Positions 1 through 8,064 of a DNA stretch of 64,000 nt are shown in pieces (within the stretch, counting starts at the first letter, position 1; each line of letters opens with the position of its first letter). Made by a program: the position numbers and the translations under genes. Source of the stretch: Myxococcales bacterium (GTDB taxonomy: Bacteria; Myxococcota_A; UBA796; GCA-2862545); NCBI GenBank assembly GCA_019634415.1, contig JAHQVJ010000044.1:21340-85339 (forward strand). Reading direction: 5' to 3'. Below the pieces are notes generated by a model, which worked only from the letters and a program-made list of their open reading frames with translations, did no database searches and had not been told where the DNA came from.

Positions 1-1
1 C

Positions 2-511
2 CTGCCCCTCGTGGGCGACCACCTCGCGCGATGCAGGCCACGAGGATCACAGCAGGTGCAGCTCCGGGAGCCGGCGACCGCCACGGTGCGGGGGGCTGCG
101 TGGATGGCGCTCGACGTCGACGAGCCGGGCGTGTTGCCCGCACGGGTGCCCGCGACCGCGCCCCAGGAGCTCGACGTTCGCGTGGCCACCCGTGGTGGCT
201 CGTTCTCCATCGCGACCCTGCTGGACGGGCGTCCAGGTGCCTCCGTCCCATGCGATGCCGTGACCGAGGAGCCATCCTGGCGAGGTCCGGTGCGTCTCGT
301 GGTCCCTGGCCTGTCGGAGGACGCTGCGTGGGAGCCGTGGGTCGTGGTGGCCGAGGAGCGTGGGGGAGGGCGTAAACCCGCGAAGGGGGCTCGGCCCACG
401 CGCCTCGAGACGCAGGCCGATGCCTTCTTGCTTCACCTCGACGGTGGAGACGAGCCGATTCGATTCGATCGCCTGCTGGCGAGTTTGCCTTGGCTGGGAG
501 AGGAGCGGTGA
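2..511 (+). CDS. 3' end of an unidentified gene, possibly Hsp70/actin-like
   Basis: The frame is open from the window edge to a TGA at 509-511, and sense continues upstream of every internal start (LPLVGDHLAR...), so this is the C-terminal part (about 169 residues) of a gene that begins outside the window. Near its left end the segment ATVRGAAWMALD resembles the alanine-rich helix that closes the nucleotide-binding domain of Hsp70/actin-like ATPases (AVALGAA in those proteins), followed by beta-rich sequence such as GGSFSIATLLDGRPG. The resemblance is short and I treat it as a hint only. No signal peptide, membrane span or metal motif is visible. A hairpin lies 50 bases downstream. Function is not assigned. 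Confidence 0.55.
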   Translation: MPLVGDHLARCRPRGSQQVQLREPATATVRGAAWMALDVDEPGVLPARVPATAPQELDVRVATRGGSFSIATLLDGRPGASVPCDAVTEEPSWRGPVRLVVPGLSEDAAWEPWVVVAEERGGGRKPAKGARPTRLETQADAFLLHLDGGDEPIRFDRLLASLPWLGEER

Positions 512-561
512 AGTAGCTGGGATAAAGTGTTGGTGTGACCGATAGCGGGATTCCCTAATGC

Positions 562-584
562 CCCATTCGGTCGCAACCGATGGG
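562..584. terminator. Hairpin downstream of the first gene
   Basis: CCCAT-t-CGGT, four-base loop CGCA, then ACCG-ATGGG: a nine-pair stem with one bulged T. It lies between the end of the first gene (511) and the response regulator start (620). There is no T-run after it, so termination is plausible but not shown; it could also be a 5'-leader structure for the response regulator. Confidence 0.35.
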
Positions 585-619
585 TACCTCGTCGGCATCG
601 GCAACGGTTGAGGAGCAGC

Positions 620-985
620 ATGCCCAAGATTCTCTTGGTGGAAGACAACGAGATGAACCGCGACATGCTGTCGCGCCGCCTGCGACGACGGGGGTACGAG
701 GTGGACGTGGCCGTGGACGGCGGAGAAGCCGTCGACATGGCCCGCACGATGCCGGATCTGATGCTGCTGGACATGAGCCTGCCGGTCATGGACGGATGGG
801 CTGTGGCCACGCGGCTGAAGGGCGACGACGAGACGCGCCGGATCCCCATCATCGCGCTCACCGCCCACGCCATGGTGGGCGACAAGGAAAAGGCGCTGGC
901 GGCGGGCTGCGACGACTACGAGACCAAGCCCATCGACTTCCCACGGCTGCTCGACAAGATCAACGAGCTGATCGCTCCCAACTGA
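620..985 (+). CDS. Single-domain response regulator (CheY/DivK type)
   Basis: This 121-residue protein is a receiver domain and nothing else. The expected residues are all present: acidic pair E8-D9 (VEDN), phosphoacceptor D51 in MLLDMSLPVMDG, switch threonine T81 in ALTAH and lysine K103 in ETKPID. Such stand-alone receivers pass a phosphate from a histidine kinase to another protein by protein contact rather than by DNA binding. The ALTAHAM stretch and the insert-free length are like DivK/Spo0F-class receivers. I chose the ATG at 620 because AGGAG (611-615) precedes it and because the family begins MxKILLVEDN; a TTG at 608 is also in frame. No kinase gene is in the window, so its partner is unknown. 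Confidence 0.9.
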   Translation: MPKILLVEDNEMNRDMLSRRLRRRGYEVDVAVDGGEAVDMARTMPDLMLLDMSLPVMDGWAVATRLKGDDETRRIPIIALTAHAMVGDKEKALAAGCDDYETKPIDFPRLLDKINELIAPN

Positions 986-1062
986 CCGGCGAAGCCGAGG
1001 GTCCACGCGAGTCGTCGTGCCCCGGAGGCGGGCGGGATTTCCGGTGCATCCACTGCGGATAC

Positions 1063-1077
1063 GCCGGTGACACCGGC
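1063..1077. terminator. Short GC-rich hairpin after the response regulator gene
   Basis: GCCGGT-GAC-ACCGGC, a six-pair stem with a three-base loop, followed by TTACTGG. It lies between the response regulator stop (985) and the next start (1135). Stem is short and lacks a T-run; weak candidate. Confidence 0.25.
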
Positions 1078-1134
1078 TTACTGGCGTTCCTCTGGTCTCG
1101 CGTGTAGGCTGTCTGGACATCTGGGAGGCCGGGG

Positions 1135-2142
1135 ATGCTAGGAGCCCTTCCGCCTGTGTTCGCGGGGCTCGAGTCACAAGACACGCAGGAAGCAGCAGGC
1201 TTCCTACAGCACGTTGGCCTGGAGCCAGGCGAGCTGGTGATGGAGAAGGGGGAGGAAGACCTCACCCTGGCCTTCGTGTCGTCTGGCGCGCTCCAGCTGA
1301 TGGACGGCGACGCCCACATCGGCTCTGTCGGTGCGCGCGAGATGGTGGGTGAGGTGGAGCTGTTCGGGCAGATGCGTCGCGTCGCCACGGCGGTGGCCTC
1401 TGGGGCCGTCCACCTGGCCGTGCTGGACTACGACTCCTACGTCGAGTTGTGCAACCGTGGCAATCCTGCGGTGTACAACCTGGAGCGCCATGCGCTTCGT
1501 CGGCTCGGAGAGCGCCTCCGCTGGATGGACGAAGGCATCATGGAGCGGAGCCGGGGCATCGAGTTCGAGGTGCCACAGCAGCGCAGCGGCGGGCTGTTGT
1601 CTCGACTGTTCAAGGGCGGAGCCCCGAAGGTCGAGGTCGACGACGTGCTGTCGTCGTCTCCGCTGTTCGACTGGGCCGATCCTGGCGTCGTCTCTGCCAT
1701 CGCCCAGCACTTCGAGGTGCAGCGGTTCCCCGAGGGACACCTGCTGTGCCAGCAGGGTCAGGTCGCCGACCGCATGCACATCATCGCATCGGGCCGCGTG
1801 GACGTGGTGCTGCTCACCAGCCCTCGAACTGCGGAGATGGTGGCCACGCTCGGGCCTGGGCAGGCCTGTGGGGAAGCCATGATGGCTCAGCAGACGCCGC
1901 GCAGCGCGAGCTACGTGTGCCGCGAGGAGGTCGTGACCGTCAGCCTGGAGCGGGCACCCTTCACGCACCTGTTCTCCACCAACGACGGCACGGGCTCCAC
2001 CTTCCGCCAGGGCATCCTGCGCAACGTGATCGCGCTGCTGCTGGCCACCCAGCGTCGCTTCACCGAGGTGGAGACCCACTCGTCCGTGCGCACGGAGGAC
2101 ACCCTGCGGGGGACCCCCGTGAACACCGTGTGGCGGGACTAG
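1135..2142 (+). CDS. Tandem cyclic nucleotide-binding domain protein
   Basis: 335 residues containing two cNMP-binding beta-barrels and no output domain. The first (about residues 5-115) has a phosphate-binding-cassette-like segment VGEVELFGQMRRVATAVA (81-98). The second (about 180-300) is closer to consensus, with FPEGHLLCQQG, IASGRVDVVL and CGEAMMAQQTPRSASY around R266, the arginine expected to contact the cyclic phosphate. There is no helix-turn-helix after either barrel, so this is not a CRP-type transcription factor. A regulatory subunit or a sensor that acts through a partner is more likely. The first domain has drifted more and may not bind ligand. Start ATG 1135 follows GGGAGG at 1121-1126. 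Confidence 0.8.
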   Translation: MLGALPPVFAGLESQDTQEAAGFLQHVGLEPGELVMEKGEEDLTLAFVSSGALQLMDGDAHIGSVGAREMVGEVELFGQMRRVATAVASGAVHLAVLDYDSYVELCNRGNPAVYNLERHALRRLGERLRWMDEGIMERSRGIEFEVPQQRSGGLLSRLFKGGAPKVEVDDVLSSSPLFDWADPGVVSAIAQHFEVQRFPEGHLLCQQGQVADRMHIIASGRVDVVLLTSPRTAEMVATLGPGQACGEAMMAQQTPRSASYVCREEVVTVSLERAPFTHLFSTNDGTGSTFRQGILRNVIALLLATQRRFTEVETHSSVRTEDTLRGTPVNTVWRD

Positions 2143-2199
2143 GCCCCACCCTCCGGTTAGACGGCCTCCTTCCACAGGCCACCATTTTCGGGGTACTCA

Positions 2200-2937
2200 A
2201 TGCGACTGACTGCTGCGTTGCTATCGCTCTTCCTGGTGTTCTCCTGCACGGGCGCCGAAGAGGCCACCGCGCCGGAGCCCAAGCCGGAGCAGCCCGCGCC
2301 GCCACCCAAGCCCGTGCCGCCCGCCGCGCCCACCGGCGACGTGTGGACGCTGCCCGAGGGGCACAATCCTGCCCTCCTCGATCCCTCCAAGGCCACCGAG
2401 ACCGCTCCGGCCACCTTCAAGGCCAAGTTCGAGACGACCCGTGGCGACTTCGTGGTGAAGGTGCACCGAGACTGGGCACCGAACGGCGCCGACCGGTTCT
2501 ACAACCTGGTGAAGATCGGCTTCTACGAGAAGGCTGGCTTCTTCCGCACCATCGACGGGTTCATGGCCCAGTTCGGCATCAGTGCCTACCCCGCCGTCAG
2601 CGCCAAGTGGCGCGATGCGCGGATCGAGGACGACCCGGTCAAGGAGTCCAACACCCGCGGCAAGGTCACCTTCGCCACGGGTGGGCCGAACACGCGCACC
2701 ACCCAGCTGTTCGTCAACTACTCCGACCGCAACGCGCGCCTCGACAAGAGCGGGTTCTCGCCCTTCGGTGAGGTCGTCGAGGGGATGGAGGTCGTGGACA
2801 GCTTGCACAAGACGGGGGAGGGCAGCCCGCAGGGGCCCGGTCCGAACCAGGGCAAGATGCAGGCCCGCGGAGGGGCCTACCTGCAGGCCCAGTTCCCCGA
2901 CGCCGACATGATCGAGAAGGTCACGATCATCGACTGA
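2200..2937 (+). CDS. Cyclophilin-type peptidylprolyl isomerase, lipoprotein
   Basis: 245 residues. The N-terminus is a lipoprotein signal (MRLTAALLSLFLVFSC, lipobox LVFSC, C16) followed by a proline-rich linker to about residue 45, so the enzyme should be anchored in the cell envelope. The rest is a cyclophilin domain: FETTRGDFVVKVHRDWAP, GFFRTIDGFMAQFG with the catalytic arginine, and FATGGPNTRTTQLFVN, the equivalent of the A.PNTNGSQFFI motif. It should isomerise proline bonds in secreted or outer-membrane proteins. Its last 11 bases overlap the end of the convergent gene at 2927-3202. Start ATG 2200 gives an ideal signal peptide. Confidence 0.88.
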   Translation: MRLTAALLSLFLVFSCTGAEEATAPEPKPEQPAPPPKPVPPAAPTGDVWTLPEGHNPALLDPSKATETAPATFKAKFETTRGDFVVKVHRDWAPNGADRFYNLVKIGFYEKAGFFRTIDGFMAQFGISAYPAVSAKWRDARIEDDPVKESNTRGKVTFATGGPNTRTTQLFVNYSDRNARLDKSGFSPFGEVVEGMEVVDSLHKTGEGSPQGPGPNQGKMQARGGAYLQAQFPDADMIEKVTIID

Positions 2938-3202
2938 GCTGTCGTCGCTCGGCCAAGACGGCCACGATCACGGCGATCGTGGCCTTGTCGTCCAGGCCGC
3001 GCAGGTGCTCGAGCTCGTCGCCCAGTCGGAGCAGTCCTGCCTCTCCGAGACCTCGTCGCGTGATGGGGCAGGTCAGCTCGCCACGGTGGATCGCTCGTAG
3101 CAAGTTCACCAGATCGTCGTCGCGCACGGTGCGAAGGCCGTTCGAGCCGAACACGTCGTCCTCCTCCGGGAAGTTCACCCCGACCGTAAGAGGATCGCGC
3201 AC
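2927..3202 (-). CDS. Small conserved-looking hypothetical protein
   Basis: 91 residues, GTG start at 3202 (no ATG or GTG upstream before the in-frame stop near 3302). High GC at third codon positions on this strand supports it as a real gene. The protein has an acidic N-terminus (VNFPEEDDVFGSNGLRTV) and then two or three predicted helices (DLVNLLRAIHRGELTCPI, LLRLGDELEHLRGLDDK, ATIAVIVAVLAERR). No signal peptide, no metal motif. I do not recognise a family. It is convergent with the cyclophilin gene, overlapping its 3' end by 11 bases, and divergent from the membrane protein gene at 3372. Confidence 0.6.
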   Translation of the reverse strand: MRDPLTVGVNFPEEDDVFGSNGLRTVRDDDLVNLLRAIHRGELTCPITRRGLGEAGLLRLGDELEHLRGLDDKATIAVIVAVLAERRQLSR

Positions 3203-3371
3203 GATTGCACGGATGTTTGCGTTGTACGTGGGTGTCCTCGTAGATCGGACGGCAGAGGCATGAAACTGCCTACGCCGACCGTATGGAGAGCTGGCCGATC
3301 CTCAGGTTTCGATCTGGGGCTCGCGCTGCGGTACAACGTGTGCCGCAAGGCCTAGACCACCTGGAGTCCGC

Positions 3372-4823
3372 ATGGCGAGTCGCCGTCCTCCTTCCCGGAG
3401 CGAGCGCTACACCGATGAAGACGAGGAAGACGAGCTCGCGACCAGCGAGTCCACCCTCGGCTCCGTCACTCGTGGTGGCACGCGACGTCGGTGGAGCCCG
3501 ATCCTCCCCTTCTTCGGGGTGTTGTTCCGTGGGCTCGATGCACCCTTCGGGAAGCCCCAGACCGCACCGACCTACCATCCCAGCGTGGGCTACGCCCGAG
3601 ACGTCTACGTGGCCATCACGATGAACTGGCTCGTGGACGTGCTGGGCTTCACCTACATGTTCCACAGCTACCTGCACTCCATCCAGCCGTGGTGGCTGCC
3701 GTGGGCGCTGGGCCTGCTGTTGGGCATGGTGTTCTCCACCGCCTTCGCCACCTTCGCCATCAGCTTGGTGCGCAAGCCCATCCAGGATCCGGAGATCAAG
3801 CCCGGACCCTTGACGGTGGCTGTGCTGTTCGCGGTGGCTGCCGTAGCCGGCTTCGTGTCGAGCATCGTCTACGTGGAGCAGCTCGGGGGCTACGACTGGA
3901 TCGTCTACCGTCTGTCCATCGCCGCGGTGTTGCTGGGTGGCATGGTGTGGCTGTTCTCCATGTTCGGCTTCCAAGACGGTTCGATGGTGTACACCCGCGC
4001 CTGCGTGATGTTCGGTGTGGGCTACCTCGTCGCCGCGCCCCTGCACGAGACCATGTTCTACAAGGAGATCATGGAGGAGTACCAGGAGCAGCAGGTGGCC
4101 GAGGTGCACGCGGAGGAAGCCTCGGTGAAGGACGAGCTGGACGGTGCTCGTGCGGGAGTGTTCGGCAGCTGCATGCGGCGAAAGTCGATGCCTGCGGACG
4201 ACACCTGTGCCGAGGCCAAGCAGAATGTGGCCAAGGCCGATCTGATGATCTCGGCCATCGAGTTCGTCAAGGAAGAGGAGCGACTCGGCGAAGACGCCGT
4301 CACCAACCGGACCTTCCTCGTGGACAACGCGAAGGACCTCGGGGCCACGGCCGTCGTGGCGCTGCTCGGCTCGGGCTCCACGGGGCTGCGCGGCCTGGGG
4401 CCGCGCTACCGCCAGGCCGTGAAGATGGAGCCCGAGGCACGTACGGGTCTCGAGCTGGCCCGGGAGGACGAGAGGGCCTGCCTTCGTGCGGTGAGCCAGT
4501 GTGAGGTGGAGGCGTCGGAGGACGGCAAGGTCGCGGAGCTCACGGTGCGCATCGCCGAGCTGCAGGGCAAGGCAGAGCGGGTGCGGGACGGGAGCGATGC
4601 GCCTGGCACCATCGATCGCTCCCTGGCGCTCGAGGCCATCACCAAGGGTCACGGCTCCACCGAGGACGCGCAGGAGCGCTCCACCGTGCTCACGTCGCGG
4701 CTCGCGGCGGCCTGGTTCCTCGCCATGGTCATGCCCCTCATCGTGTTGGTCATGAAGGTGACGGCCGGCGACAAGCTCGAGCCCTACCTCCGCAAGCGGT
4801 GGGCCGGGCGCCACACCGCCTGA
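3372..4823 (+). CDS. Multi-spanning membrane protein with long soluble loop (DUF4407-like)
   Basis: 483 residues. An acidic, basic-ended N-terminus (about 1-45) is followed by five likely membrane segments around residues 80-100, 107-133, 147-168, 180-199 and 206-223, then a charged helical region of about 200 residues rich in Glu, Ala and Lys with several cysteines (SCMRRKS, DTCAEAKQN, ACLRAVSQCE), and a last membrane segment near residues 437-460. That plan (N-terminal membrane block, long coiled region, C-terminal membrane helix) recalls DUF4407 proteins, but I cannot confirm the family. The cysteines suggest the loop faces the periplasm. The downstream Sel1 gene starts one base after its stop, so the two are probably cotranscribed. 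Confidence 0.7.
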   Translation: MASRRPPSRSERYTDEDEEDELATSESTLGSVTRGGTRRRWSPILPFFGVLFRGLDAPFGKPQTAPTYHPSVGYARDVYVAITMNWLVDVLGFTYMFHSYLHSIQPWWLPWALGLLLGMVFSTAFATFAISLVRKPIQDPEIKPGPLTVAVLFAVAAVAGFVSSIVYVEQLGGYDWIVYRLSIAAVLLGGMVWLFSMFGFQDGSMVYTRACVMFGVGYLVAAPLHETMFYKEIMEEYQEQQVAEVHAEEASVKDELDGARAGVFGSCMRRKSMPADDTCAEAKQNVAKADLMISAIEFVKEEERLGEDAVTNRTFLVDNAKDLGATAVVALLGSGSTGLRGLGPRYRQAVKMEPEARTGLELAREDERACLRAVSQCEVEASEDGKVAELTVRIAELQGKAERVRDGSDAPGTIDRSLALEAITKGHGSTEDAQERSTVLTSRLAAAWFLAMVMPLIVLVMKVTAGDKLEPYLRKRWAGRHTA

Positions 4824-4824
4824 C

Positions 4825-5685
4825 ATGGATGTGTTGTGGATCTTCCTCTCCCTGATCGCCTGGGGCGATCCGGGGGAGGATCTGGGACAGATCAGTGCCT
4901 GCGACGGCGGGTCCGGGGAGGCGTGTCGGCTGCTGGCGGAGGCGCTGCTGGCCGAGGGGGCATCCGAGCGGCGCGCGCGAGCCATCGATCTGTTCGGGCG
5001 TGCCTGTGAGTACGCGGATGCCGAGAGCTGCCTGTACCTGGCTCAGGGCTACCATCGTGGCGATGGCTTGCCCCTGGACTTCGCGCGCAGCGCCACCTTC
5101 CACTCGAAGGCCTGCGAGCTGGGTGAGTCCGATGCCTGCCGTGAGGTGGCGGATCTACACACCAGTGGCAGCCTGGGGTCCCCCGATCCCGTGGCCGCTC
5201 AAGTGTGGTACCGACTCGGATGTGATCTCGGGGACCCGCCCAGCTGCACGGCAGCCGCCATGGGAATGGAGCGTGGCGACTCGGGCGCCGTGGACCCCCA
5301 GGCCACGATGTCTCTGCTCACGCGCGCCTGCGAGGGGGGGCACGCCGAGGGCTGTGTGCGCCTCGCCGCGCGCGTGCGGGACGTGCAGCGGGACCGACGC
5401 GCCGCCGTGCAGTGGTTCCATCGGGGATGCGAGCTCGGCAGCGAGGTGGCCTGCCGCGAGTCCGGCTTGGCTCTGCTGCGGGGGCGCCTGCGCGACACCG
5501 AGGCGGCTGCGCGCGCGTTGTCCACGGCGTGCGCCGGAAACGATCCCGTTGCGTGCGAGGCGTTGGCGCGCCTGCACCGCAAGACGGACCGAGACGTGGC
5601 CCATCACGCAGCGCAGCGAGGGTGTGCGATGGGGCACGACCCCAGCTGCCGCCTCGTGAAGCGCACCGCGCCTCCGTCGGACTGA
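4825..5685 (+). CDS. Sel1-repeat secreted protein
   Basis: 286 residues. A short hydrophobic leader (MDVLWIFLSLIAWG) is followed by a chain of about seven Sel1-like repeats, recognisable by A..LF.RACEYADAESC..LA..Y..GDG, FHSKACELGESDAC, WYRLGCDLGDPPSC, WFHRGCELGSEVAC and similar. Nearly every repeat carries a Cys pair, typical of exported Sel1 proteins (beta-lactamase HcpA type) where each alpha-hairpin is closed by a disulfide. Sel1 solenoids are protein-binding scaffolds; a catalytic role is not expected. The gene begins one base after the membrane protein gene and probably acts with it. A hairpin overlaps its stop codon. Confidence 0.85.
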   Translation: MDVLWIFLSLIAWGDPGEDLGQISACDGGSGEACRLLAEALLAEGASERRARAIDLFGRACEYADAESCLYLAQGYHRGDGLPLDFARSATFHSKACELGESDACREVADLHTSGSLGSPDPVAAQVWYRLGCDLGDPPSCTAAAMGMERGDSGAVDPQATMSLLTRACEGGHAEGCVRLAARVRDVQRDRRAAVQWFHRGCELGSEVACRESGLALLRGRLRDTEAAARALSTACAGNDPVACEALARLHRKTDRDVAHHAAQRGCAMGHDPSCRLVKRTAPPSD

Positions 5686-5700
5686 CGCGCCTGTGCGTCA
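5683..5700. terminator. Small hairpin overlapping the Sel1 gene stop codon
   Basis: TGACGC-gcctgt-GCGTCA, six-pair stem with a six-base loop; the TGA stop forms its first bases. No T-run. Weak terminator candidate between the Sel1 gene and the lipoprotein gene at 5755. Confidence 0.25.
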
Positions 5701-5754
5701 CGTGCCGCGTTACATCTTCGCGGCGAAACCCCGTGACCATCGGTCGGAGGTGTC

Positions 5755-6891
5755 ATGGTCCTGACGGCACTGCTGGTCGGATGCGGATGGTTCGACATGC
5801 CCGGGCGAGCCTCGGCGGGCGTCGAGCCGGGGAAGACCCCCACCATCCACACCCGCACCGTCGTGAGCGAGCCCTACCACATCGACCGCATGTACGCGTC
5901 GATGCGGGGGCCCTACGGCTTCGACGACGTGGCGCTGCACACCTCCGATCCCCCCGAGCTGCTCTGGATCGTCGGGTACCGCACAACCGTGATCGACGGG
6001 GGCAGCGACGACGAGCTGTCGCAGGAGTTCATGTGCCACGCGAACCTCGACTTCGAGGCGAGCGACTACTACGACCGCTTCCCTGGGGCGCCTCCCATCT
6101 CGGGGCGCGTCTTCACGCTGTCCCAGGGGCAGCAGGACATCAGCTTCCCAGAGGGCTTCGGCATCCCCGTCACCAGCGATCTGCCCATCACCTTGGCCAC
6201 CCAGGTACTCAACCTCACGCAGCCCGAGGCGGACATGCGGGTCCGCCACCGGGTGGACGTCCGGTTCGTGCGCGACGTGGAGGTCGAGGGCGAGATGGTC
6301 CCGCTGTTCCAGGGGGCCGTGGAGGGCTTCAAGGCGCTGGGCGACGCTCGCTTCTATGGGTTCTCGGGCGAGGAAGTGGACCACGACGAGCTGGGGCCTG
6401 GCTGCAGCTTGGGGCAGGCCGCCATCGCTGGAGACTCCGACGAGGACCGGCTCGGGCAACAGTTCACCGCCCACTGGGTGGTGCCTCCGGGCCGTGAGGT
6501 CAATCGCACCAACGTCACCCGGTTCCTCAACCTGCAGTTCGACACCACCATCCACTACATCGCCGTGCACCTGCATCCCTTCGCCGAGAGCCTGACGCTG
6601 CGCGACATCACCGACGACCGCACGGTGTTCGAGGCCAAGGTCACCCCACGGGCCGACAAGGTGGGCATCGAGCGCATCGAGCACTACTCCAGCGCCGAGG
6701 GCCTGAAGATCCATGCCGATCACCAGTACGAGCTGATCTCGGTGTACGACAACACGAGCGACAAAGACGTGGACTCGATGGCGGTGATGTACCTGTACAT
6801 GCGGAACCCGAACTTCCGCCGGCCCGATCTGTCCTCGCTGAAACCTGCGTCGTCGGATGTTTCCGATGCGCCCAAGTCCCCGTCGATGTGA
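5755..6891 (+). CDS. Lipoprotein with copper type II monooxygenase-like (PHM/Nod19-like) features
   Basis: 378 residues. ATG 5755 is the only usable start (in-frame TGA at 5734) and follows GGAGG; the leader MVLTALLVGC is unusually short but has a lipobox with C10. The body resembles the C-terminal half of peptidylglycine alpha-hydroxylating monooxygenase and plant Nod19-like proteins: a CH pair in QEFMCHANLDF (C94-H95), an HxH pair in YIAVHLHPFAESL (H272, H274) and a methionine in DVDSMAVMYLYM (M342), which match the His-X-His plus Met copper site of that fold. The match is by eye. A copper-binding, envelope-attached protein is the best guess; substrate unknown. Its TGA is two bases before the barrel gene's likely ATG. 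Confidence 0.65.
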   Translation: MVLTALLVGCGWFDMPGRASAGVEPGKTPTIHTRTVVSEPYHIDRMYASMRGPYGFDDVALHTSDPPELLWIVGYRTTVIDGGSDDELSQEFMCHANLDFEASDYYDRFPGAPPISGRVFTLSQGQQDISFPEGFGIPVTSDLPITLATQVLNLTQPEADMRVRHRVDVRFVRDVEVEGEMVPLFQGAVEGFKALGDARFYGFSGEEVDHDELGPGCSLGQAAIAGDSDEDRLGQQFTAHWVVPPGREVNRTNVTRFLNLQFDTTIHYIAVHLHPFAESLTLRDITDDRTVFEAKVTPRADKVGIERIEHYSSAEGLKIHADHQYELISVYDNTSDKDVDSMAVMYLYMRNPNFRRPDLSSLKPASSDVSDAPKSPSM

Positions 6892-6893
6892 CC

Positions 6894-8042
6894 ATGATGT
6901 GGCTCGTGACCTTGGGCGTGGCCGTGGCCGGCGAGCTGCCGGTGGTGTTGCCTCGCGTGGATGGGCAGCTGTACCGACCTCCGGTGGACGGCACACAGCT
7001 GATGTGGACCAACTCGGCTGGAACGATCAACGAGGGCTGGGACACGAGCCCCCGTGCGGCGCTGCACTTCACCAACCGGCCGTATCGGATCGGGCGCAAC
7101 AACCTGGTGGGGGCGGCGGTCCAGACCAACCTGATCGTCGCCACCTCCTACGATCGCGTTCAGCTCGCGGCCGACATTCCGGTCACGCTGGGCGCGAGGG
7201 GTGCGTTGATCAGCGAGGGGTCCATCGGTGCGGCCGATCTGGGCATCGATCTTCGCACCACCTTGCTCGATCCCGCGGTCTCTGCCGTGGGAGTCGCCGT
7301 GCGTGGGCGGCTGTCGCTGCCCACGGGCACGCTGCCTGGGCTGTCCACCGAGGCCATCGCGGGCGAGGTGTCTGCGGATGCGGAGGCGCGCCTGACGGAG
7401 CGGCTGCTCGTGGCCGTGAACCTGGGCCATCGCATGGCACCCGAGGTGGACGTGCTCGGCACGCCCATCGGCAGCCAGCTGCTGTGGCGCGTCGGTGCTG
7501 GTGCACGTGTCCTGGAGGGGCTGGGAGTGTCCGTCGACCTGGGCGGCCGTGCGACCTATGCAGCACTCGGCGATCCCCGTGGCACGCCGGTAGAGGCGCT
7601 CGCGGGCATGTGGGCGCGCCTCGGCGCCGGCTGGCGGCTGCATGCAGCGGCGGGGCGGGGGCTCACGGAGGGGATCGGAGACTCTCGCGGCCGCGGCGTG
7701 TTGATGGTGACGTTCGAGCCGCCTCCAGCTCCCGAGGAGGAGCTGCTGGTGGAGCCCTCGGTGCCGGCACCCGTGCAGCGCCCGACCCCGGACGAGCCAG
7801 CTCCCGTGGCGAGGCTGGTGCCCGGACGGATCCTGCTCGACGGCGCCACCCTGAAGGTCGGCTTCGCGCCCACCGATGACGTGCTCGGCCAAGTGGTGCA
7901 GGAGCTCGAGGGCCGCACCTACATCGACGAGATCCGCTTCATGTCCGACCCGGACGGGCGCACCCCGGAGCAGATCCGTGTCGCGCTGACGGAAGCGGGC
8001 TGGTCGGGCACCGCAGACGTCGTGATCGAGCCTGCGGAGTAG
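6894..8042 (+). CDS. Outer-membrane beta-barrel-like protein with C-terminal extension
   Basis: About 382 residues from ATG 6894 (a GTG at 6888 overlapping the upstream stop, and ATG 6897, are alternatives). A leader MMWLVTLGVAVAG is followed by alternating hydrophobic, glycine-rich strands (QTNLIVATSYDRVQLAADIPVTL, VAVRGRLSLPTG, LLVAVNLGHRMAP, LGVSVDLGGRATYA, GWRLHAAAGRGLTEGIG) typical of a porin-like barrel to about residue 270. A proline- and glutamate-rich linker leads to a small alpha/beta domain (from about residue 310) that has the size of a peptidoglycan-binding OmpA domain, though I do not see its signature residues. Coupled to the copper-site lipoprotein gene upstream, so the two may form one envelope system. 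Confidence 0.65.
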   Translation: MMWLVTLGVAVAGELPVVLPRVDGQLYRPPVDGTQLMWTNSAGTINEGWDTSPRAALHFTNRPYRIGRNNLVGAAVQTNLIVATSYDRVQLAADIPVTLGARGALISEGSIGAADLGIDLRTTLLDPAVSAVGVAVRGRLSLPTGTLPGLSTEAIAGEVSADAEARLTERLLVAVNLGHRMAPEVDVLGTPIGSQLLWRVGAGARVLEGLGVSVDLGGRATYAALGDPRGTPVEALAGMWARLGAGWRLHAAAGRGLTEGIGDSRGRGVLMVTFEPPPAPEEELLVEPSVPAPVQRPTPDEPAPVARLVPGRILLDGATLKVGFAPTDDVLGQVVQELEGRTYIDEIRFMSDPDGRTPEQIRVALTEAGWSGTADVVIEPAE

Positions 8043-8044
8043 GC

Positions 8045-8064
8045 GCCTAGGGAGAGGCCTAGGC
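8045..8064. terminator. Bidirectional hairpin between convergent genes
   Basis: GCCTAGG-gagagg-CCTAGGC, seven-pair perfect stem with a six-base loop, sitting exactly between the barrel gene stop (8042) and the sigma factor stop (8059-8061, inside the stem). Position between convergent genes fits a shared terminator; no T-run on either side. Confidence 0.45.

Noticed and set aside
3270..4985. Minus-strand frame of 571 codons opposite the membrane protein and Sel1 genes
   Set aside because: His- and Arg-rich translation with no domain; plus-strand frames have membrane helices and repeats.
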